Shown piece after piece: positions 61,123 to 64,000 of a DNA stretch of 64,000 bases. The translations under genes were made by a program, and so were the position numbers. This DNA comes from Fodinibacter sp963730365 (GTDB taxonomy: Bacteria > Actinomycetota > Actinomycetes > Actinomycetales > Dermatophilaceae), in contig CAVSRM010000015.1 in NCBI GenBank assembly GCA_963730365.1, positions 124,001 to 188,000 on the forward strand. The letters are read 5' to 3'. A model generated the notes under the pieces. The model searched no databases. It saw only the letters and a program-made list of their open reading frames with translations, and had not been told where the DNA came from. Within the stretch, counting starts at the first letter, position 1; each line of letters opens with the position of its first letter.

Positions 61123-61142
61123 GCGTCGTCGTCGCACGACGC
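61123..61142 (-). terminator. Hairpin after the YbaK-like gene
   Basis: GCGTCGT (61123-61129) and ACGACGC (61136-61142) pair perfectly around a 6-nt loop, just downstream of the stop at 61145 on the minus strand. Confidence 0.45.
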
Positions 61143-61144
61143 GC

Positions 61145-61714
61145 TCAGGCGACGTCCATCGGGTGTCCACCGGTGACCCGGATCAGCTCGTCGTAGGTGG
61201 TCGCGAAGACGGTGTGGCTGTGGCCGGCGGCGGCCCAGACCCTGCGGTAGCGCCCGAGGGTGACGTCGATGATGGTGCGGATGTGCTCCGGGTGCCCGAC
61301 CGGTGCGACCCCTCCGATGACCATCCCCGTGTGCTCGAGGACGAACGCGGGGTCGGCCCGGTCGAGGGAGACGAGGTGGGCGAGCTCGGCGACCTTGGCG
61401 GTGTCGACGCGGTGGGCCCCCGAGGTCAGGACGAGGAGGGGACCGAGCGCTCCGTCGTCATGGGTCGCGACGAAGACGAGGCTGTTGGCGATCTCGGCGG
61501 GGGACACCCCCAGGGCCGCGGCCGCGGCCTTCGCGGTGCGCGCCGCCTCGGGGAGCTGTCGCAGCTCGGGTCGCACGTGGTGCAGCGCCAGGGTCTCGAG
61601 CACCCGGGAGACGAGGGGGTGGGTCGTGAGGTCGCGCGCCGGTGGTTCGCCCGGGGGGAGGGGCTCGATCCCGGCGGGGGCGCCGCCGACATCACCCGCC
61701 TGCTCGTTCGGCAT
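61145..61714 (-). CDS. YbaK/ProX-like aminoacyl-tRNA deacylase
   Basis: A 189-residue protein. After a Pro-rich N-terminus it has the editing-domain fold with EIANSLVFVA, LLVLTSGAHRVDTAKVAEL, GVAPVGHPEHIRTIID and TYDELIRVTGGHPMDV. These are typical of the YbaK/EbsC group that clears mischarged tRNA. ATG 61714 is chosen because TACGCT lies 6 nt upstream; GTG 61720 abuts the hexamer. Confidence 0.88.
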   Translation of the reverse strand: MPNEQAGDVGGAPAGIEPLPPGEPPARDLTTHPLVSRVLETLALHHVRPELRQLPEAARTAKAAAAALGVSPAEIANSLVFVATHDDGALGPLLVLTSGAHRVDTAKVAELAHLVSLDRADPAFVLEHTGMVIGGVAPVGHPEHIRTIIDVTLGRYRRVWAAAGHSHTVFATTYDELIRVTGGHPMDVA

Positions 61715-61720
61715 GGGCAC

Positions 61721-61726
61721 AGCGTA
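61721..61726 (-). promoter_or_regulatory. -10 hexamer TACGCT, leaderless start for the YbaK-like gene
   Basis: On the minus strand it lies 6 nt before ATG 61714. Confidence 0.55.
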
Positions 61727-61786
61727 GGGGTGGAGGAGCCCGCCGCGCTGCCCCCTGCGGGTGGCCTGCTGTCGCCCGGAACGGGC

Positions 61787-61817
61787 TTGACGGGGTGTCG
61801 GGGGGGCGGGCTACAGT
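61787..61817 (+). promoter_or_regulatory. Candidate promoter of the SOS operon
   Basis: TTGACG (61787-61792) and TACAGT (61812-61817) form a -35/-10 pair with a 19-nt spacer. The -10 ends 2 nt before the palindromic operator, so bound LexA would block initiation. Confidence 0.55.
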
Positions 61818-61818
61818 A

Positions 61819-61852
61819 GTGATCTGGTCGAACACGTGTTCGACCAGATCAC
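61819..61852. promoter_or_regulatory. SOS box (LexA operator) inside a perfect 34-bp palindrome
   Basis: The core TCGAACACGTGTTCGA (61828-61843) fits the actinobacterial SOS box TCGAAC-N4-GTTCGA exactly. Perfect dyad symmetry extends 9 bp further on each side, to 61819 and 61852. It lies between the -10 hexamer and the DUF6504 gene. Confidence 0.88.
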
Positions 61853-61920
61853 CGTTCGGCCGGTTGCCGGCGCCTCCGCAGGGGTCGCCGGCCGGTCGGC
61901 CCTGCTCGCCGGAGGTCGCC

Positions 61921-62244
61921 ATGGTGCGTCGGCACGACGAACCCGTCACGGTCCGTGGCTCCGGTGCGGGAGCCGGGAGGCCCGCTGCGGCATCCACTGC
62001 CGACGGCGGGGCACCACGGGACTTCGTCTGGCGCGGGCGCCGCTACACCGTGTGCGCCGTGCTCTCCTCGTGGCAGGAACGCCGGGCGTGGTGGCGTGAG
62101 GTGGGTGACCAGCCCTCCACCGGTGTCCCGAGCACCCAGCGCGAGGTCTGGCGGGTGGAGGCGGCTCCTCCCTCGGGCCCGGCGGGGGTCTTCGACCTCG
62201 GCCGCGACGACGACCACTGGCTCCTCCTGCGAGCCCACGACTAG
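61921..62244 (+). CDS. DUF6504-like protein, first gene of the SOS operon
   Basis: A 107-residue protein: MVRRHDEPVTVRG, a variable linker, then FVWRGRRYTVCAVLSSWQE and RRAWWREVG, and VWRVEA...GVFDLGRDDDHWLLL. This WRGR/RRAWWRE pattern matches actinobacterial DUF6504, a family I recall near SOS polymerase genes. Function is unknown; a small beta-rich accessory protein is likely. ATG 61921 has GGAGG 5 nt upstream. The SOS palindrome lies 69 nt before the start, so it has a leader. The next gene starts 10 nt after its stop. Confidence 0.82.
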   Translation: MVRRHDEPVTVRGSGAGAGRPAAASTADGGAPRDFVWRGRRYTVCAVLSSWQERRAWWREVGDQPSTGVPSTQREVWRVEAAPPSGPAGVFDLGRDDDHWLLLRAHD

Positions 62245-62254
62245 AGGAGCCCCG

Positions 62255-62674
62255 ATGAGTCACGCTGCCACCACCCTGGACCTCCTGGACCGATCGCGTG
62301 AGGCGATCACGGGCGGGTATGCCGCCTCGCTCGCCTCCGAGCGCTACCTCGCCGCCTCGCTGGCCGCACTGCGGGCGGCCGCCGCGCTGGTCGCCGCCGG
62401 GTCGGCCACGGCCCCCGCGGCCAGCCGCACCGGCCCGCACGACGTCTGGTCGCTGACCTCGCGCGTCGCGCCCGAGCTCACCGAGTGGTCGGAGCGGTTC
62501 TCCGCGGTCACCGGGCAGCGTGTCGGCGTCGAGACGGGGCTGGTGCGGGTCAGCGCCCGCGAGGCCGACGACCTGCTCCGTGACGCCGAGACCTTCGTGG
62601 ACCTCGCGGCGGCCCGGTTGGGCCTTCCCTCGGCACACCGACCGCGGCGGCTGGTTCCCGTCCGCACGGCCTGA
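62255..62674 (+). CDS. SAV_6107-type HEPN domain protein
   Basis: A 139-residue helical protein: LDLLDRSREAITGGYAASLASERYLAASLAALRAAAAL, then HDVWSLTSRVAPELTEWSERF and EADDLLRDAETFVDLAAARLG. The layout matches the SAV_6107 HEPN family of actinobacteria. The RX4-6H RNase motif of toxic HEPN proteins is not evident, so a non-catalytic role is more likely. ATG 62255 follows AGAGGAG. The DnaE2-type gene begins 6 nt after its stop. Confidence 0.82.
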   Translation: MSHAATTLDLLDRSREAITGGYAASLASERYLAASLAALRAAAALVAAGSATAPAASRTGPHDVWSLTSRVAPELTEWSERFSAVTGQRVGVETGLVRVSAREADDLLRDAETFVDLAAARLGLPSAHRPRRLVPVRTA

Positions 62675-62680
62675 GCGGTG

Positions 62681-64000
62681 ATGGACGACTTCACCCACCT
62701 CCACGTCGCGTCGGGGTTCTCGATGCGCTACGGCGCATCCATGCCCGAGGGCCTCGTCGAGCGTGCCGCGGCCCAGGGGCAGGGCGCCCTCGCGCTCACC
62801 GACCGTGACGGGCTCTACGGCGCGGTGCGGTTCGCCACGGCCTGCGACCGGGCAGGGATCGCTCCCGTGCTCGGCGTCGACCTCGCCGTCGAGGCGCCGA
62901 CGTCATCGTCGAGGCCCCTCTCGACCTCGCGCACCCGCGCCCCGGTGCGCGGCGGTGCCCTGGTCGACCCAAGGCGACCGCGAGTCACCGTGCTCGCCCG
63001 GGGCCGGGGCGGGGGAGTCGCCGCGGGTGCCGGGTGGGCCGCGCTGTGCCGGCTCGTCACCGAGACCCACCTGCGGGGTGAGCGCGGCACCCCGGTGACC
63101 ACCCCCGACCTCCTCGCGCGATGGGCTCGCGGAGGTACGGCGGAATCGAGGTGCTCCTGCGCGGAACCGCGGGCGGTGTCACCTCGACCGGGGAAGGACG
63201 CGGCGGGGTCGAGGTGCTCCTGCGCGGAACCGCGGGCGGTGTCACCTCGACCCGACGAGGAGGGGAGCCGGCTGCTCGTGCTTCTCGGTCCCGACTCCGA
63301 TGTCGGCCGGGCCCTGCTCGCCGGGCACCGCGAGCTCGCGCAGCACCTGCTGCGGTCCTGGCGCGCGCTCCTGCCCCGCGACGGCCTGGCGGTCGAGGTC
63401 GTCCTGCAGGGCGGTCCCGAGGGCACTCCCGGCTGTCGCTCGCACGCGGCCCGGTTGCTGGGGCTCGCCGACGAGGCAGGGGTGCCGGCGGTCCTCTCCG
63501 CCGCGGTCCGGCACGCCGACCCCGACCAGGTGCGCACCGTCGACCTGCTCGACGCCGCGAGGCGCCTCGTGGTGCTCGACTCCCGCCACCTCGACCGGGT
63601 CACCGACGCGGGCCACCTGGCCGACGCGGCGACGATGCGCACCCGAGCCCTCGAGGTCACCGGTGGCGACCGGGCCCGCTCGCAGCGGCTCCTCGCGATG
63701 ACGGTCCTCCTCGGCGAGGAGTGTGCCCAGCAGCCCGGCGCCGACCTCGGCATCGGTGCCGTGCACCTCCCGGAGGCCGAGATCCTCGGCATCGCCCCGG
63801 ACGAGGACCCGATGGCGGTCCTCGCGCAGCGCTGTCGAGCCGCGGTCGGGTGGCGCTACCCCGCGGCCCGGGAGTCCGAGCACCAGGTCGTCCTGGACCG
63901 GCTCGACGAGGAGCTCGCCGTCGTGCGGGCCCTGGGCTACCCCACCTACTTCCTCACCGTCGCCGAGGTCACCGACCTGATCCGGGCCCGCGGAGTGCGG
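62681..64000 (+). CDS. dnaE2: DnaE2-type (ImuC) DNA polymerase III alpha subunit, 3' truncated
   Basis: The frame is open from ATG 62681 to the window end (440 codons). The N-terminal PHP domain shows FTHLHVASGFSMRYGA, ALALTDRDGLYGAVRFA and APVLGVDLAV; later parts include LLGEECAQQPG, LGIGAVHLPE and ALGYPTYFLTVAEVTDLIR, which lead toward the polymerase core. The opening resembles the SOS-induced Streptomyces DnaE paralogue more than replicative DnaE1 (recalled). Residues of about 155-190 come from a duplicated palindromic element. It is co-transcribed with the DUF6504 and HEPN genes. Confidence 0.88.
   Translation, partial: MDDFTHLHVASGFSMRYGASMPEGLVERAAAQGQGALALTDRDGLYGAVRFATACDRAGIAPVLGVDLAVEAPTSSSRPLSTSRTRAPVRGGALVDPRRPRVTVLARGRGGGVAAGAGWAALCRLVTETHLRGERGTPVTTPDLLARWARGGTAESRCSCAEPRAVSPRPGKDAAGSRCSCAEPRAVSPRPDEEGSRLLVLLGPDSDVGRALLAGHRELAQHLLRSWRALLPRDGLAVEVVLQGGPEGTPGCRSHAARLLGLADEAGVPAVLSAAVRHADPDQVRTVDLLDAARRLVVLDSRHLDRVTDAGHLADAATMRTRALEVTGGDRARSQRLLAMTVLLGEECAQQPGADLGIGAVHLPEAEILGIAPDEDPMAVLAQRCRAAVGWRYPAARESEHQVVLDRLDEELAVVRALGYPTYFLTVAEVTDLIRARGVR
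63146..63252 (+). repeat. Two in-frame copies of a palindromic 44-bp repeat in dnaE2
   Basis: Copies at 63146-63189 and 63209-63252 are identical over 44 nt with a 63-nt period. Each has inverted ends (TCGAGGTG/CACCTCGA) and an inner CGCGG-AA-CCGCG. Both are read in the same frame, giving SRCSCAEPRAVSPRP twice, a Cys/Pro/Arg-rich insert in the PHP region. Confidence 0.9.

Noticed and set aside
62255..62674. HEPN toxin of a toxin-antitoxin pair
   Set aside because: No clear RX4-6H motif and no nucleotidyltransferase antitoxin partner; it is embedded in an SOS polymerase operon.
63146..63252. Direct repeats as a CRISPR array
   Set aside because: There are only two copies, separated by 19 nt, translated in frame inside a polymerase gene, with no cas genes.

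Overview
The window is high-GC, densely coding DNA with GTG and TTG starts, many 4-nt stop/start overlaps and no gene-free stretch over 300 bases. It carries an actinobacterial aa3/bc1 respiratory branch, PASTA kinases and an actinobacterial SOS box. Everything points to the chromosome of an actinobacterium, plausibly a member of Micrococcales such as Intrasporangiaceae; that placement is inference from gene content and style. I see no tRNA, rRNA, insertion sequence, prophage or CRISPR array.

Layout. 1-9.7 kb: the end of an MMPL transporter, an oxidoreductase, a peptidase E relative, an atypical membrane Ser/Thr kinase, and the lpd - sucB (two-lipoyl E2) - epimerase operon. 9.7-22.6 kb: pepA, gcvT, an L,D-transpeptidase, DUF3043, an M20 dipeptidase, a glutathionyl-hydroquinone-reductase-like protein, nadA, a DinB-like protein, glycerate kinase, erpA, a PfkB kinase and aat. 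22.6-34.2 kb is the respiratory block: a cysteine-desulfurase-like protein lacking its PLP lysine plus a TusA-like protein, divergent from ctaC-ctaD-ctaF; then, on the other strand, ctaE-qcrC-qcrA-qcrB, a strong hairpin, and a PASTA/unknown/zincin module.

34.2-48.9 kb: a receiver-like protein and trpD, a collapsed ABC exporter, an Lrp-type RAM protein, a DEDDh/GIY-YIG nuclease, a metalloprotease-like lipoprotein, a GT87-like membrane glycosyltransferase with a FadD15-type ligase, then SRPBCC, ArsA-like ATPase, CxxC protein, ROK glucokinase, an EEP-fold protein and an acyltransferase. 48.9-61.7 kb: a two-component system, class II DAHP synthase, threonine aldolase, a DksA-like protein, an EamA exporter, PknL with four PASTA repeats, a LysM transglycosylase, an Rv2175c-like DNA-binding protein, a polyprenyl synthase, metF, a hydrolase and a YbaK-like deacylase. 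Much of the order from the epimerase to metF recalls M. tuberculosis Rv2216 to Rv2172c (from memory).

61.8-64 kb is the most distinctive segment: an SOS box inside a perfect 34-bp palindrome drives a tight DUF6504 - SAV_6107 HEPN - DnaE2-type polymerase operon that runs off the window. The polymerase reading frame contains two copies of a palindromic 44-bp repeat, read in frame. At least 22 genes start 5-7 nt downstream of a TANNNT -10 hexamer, which implies widespread leaderless transcription and was used to choose starts.
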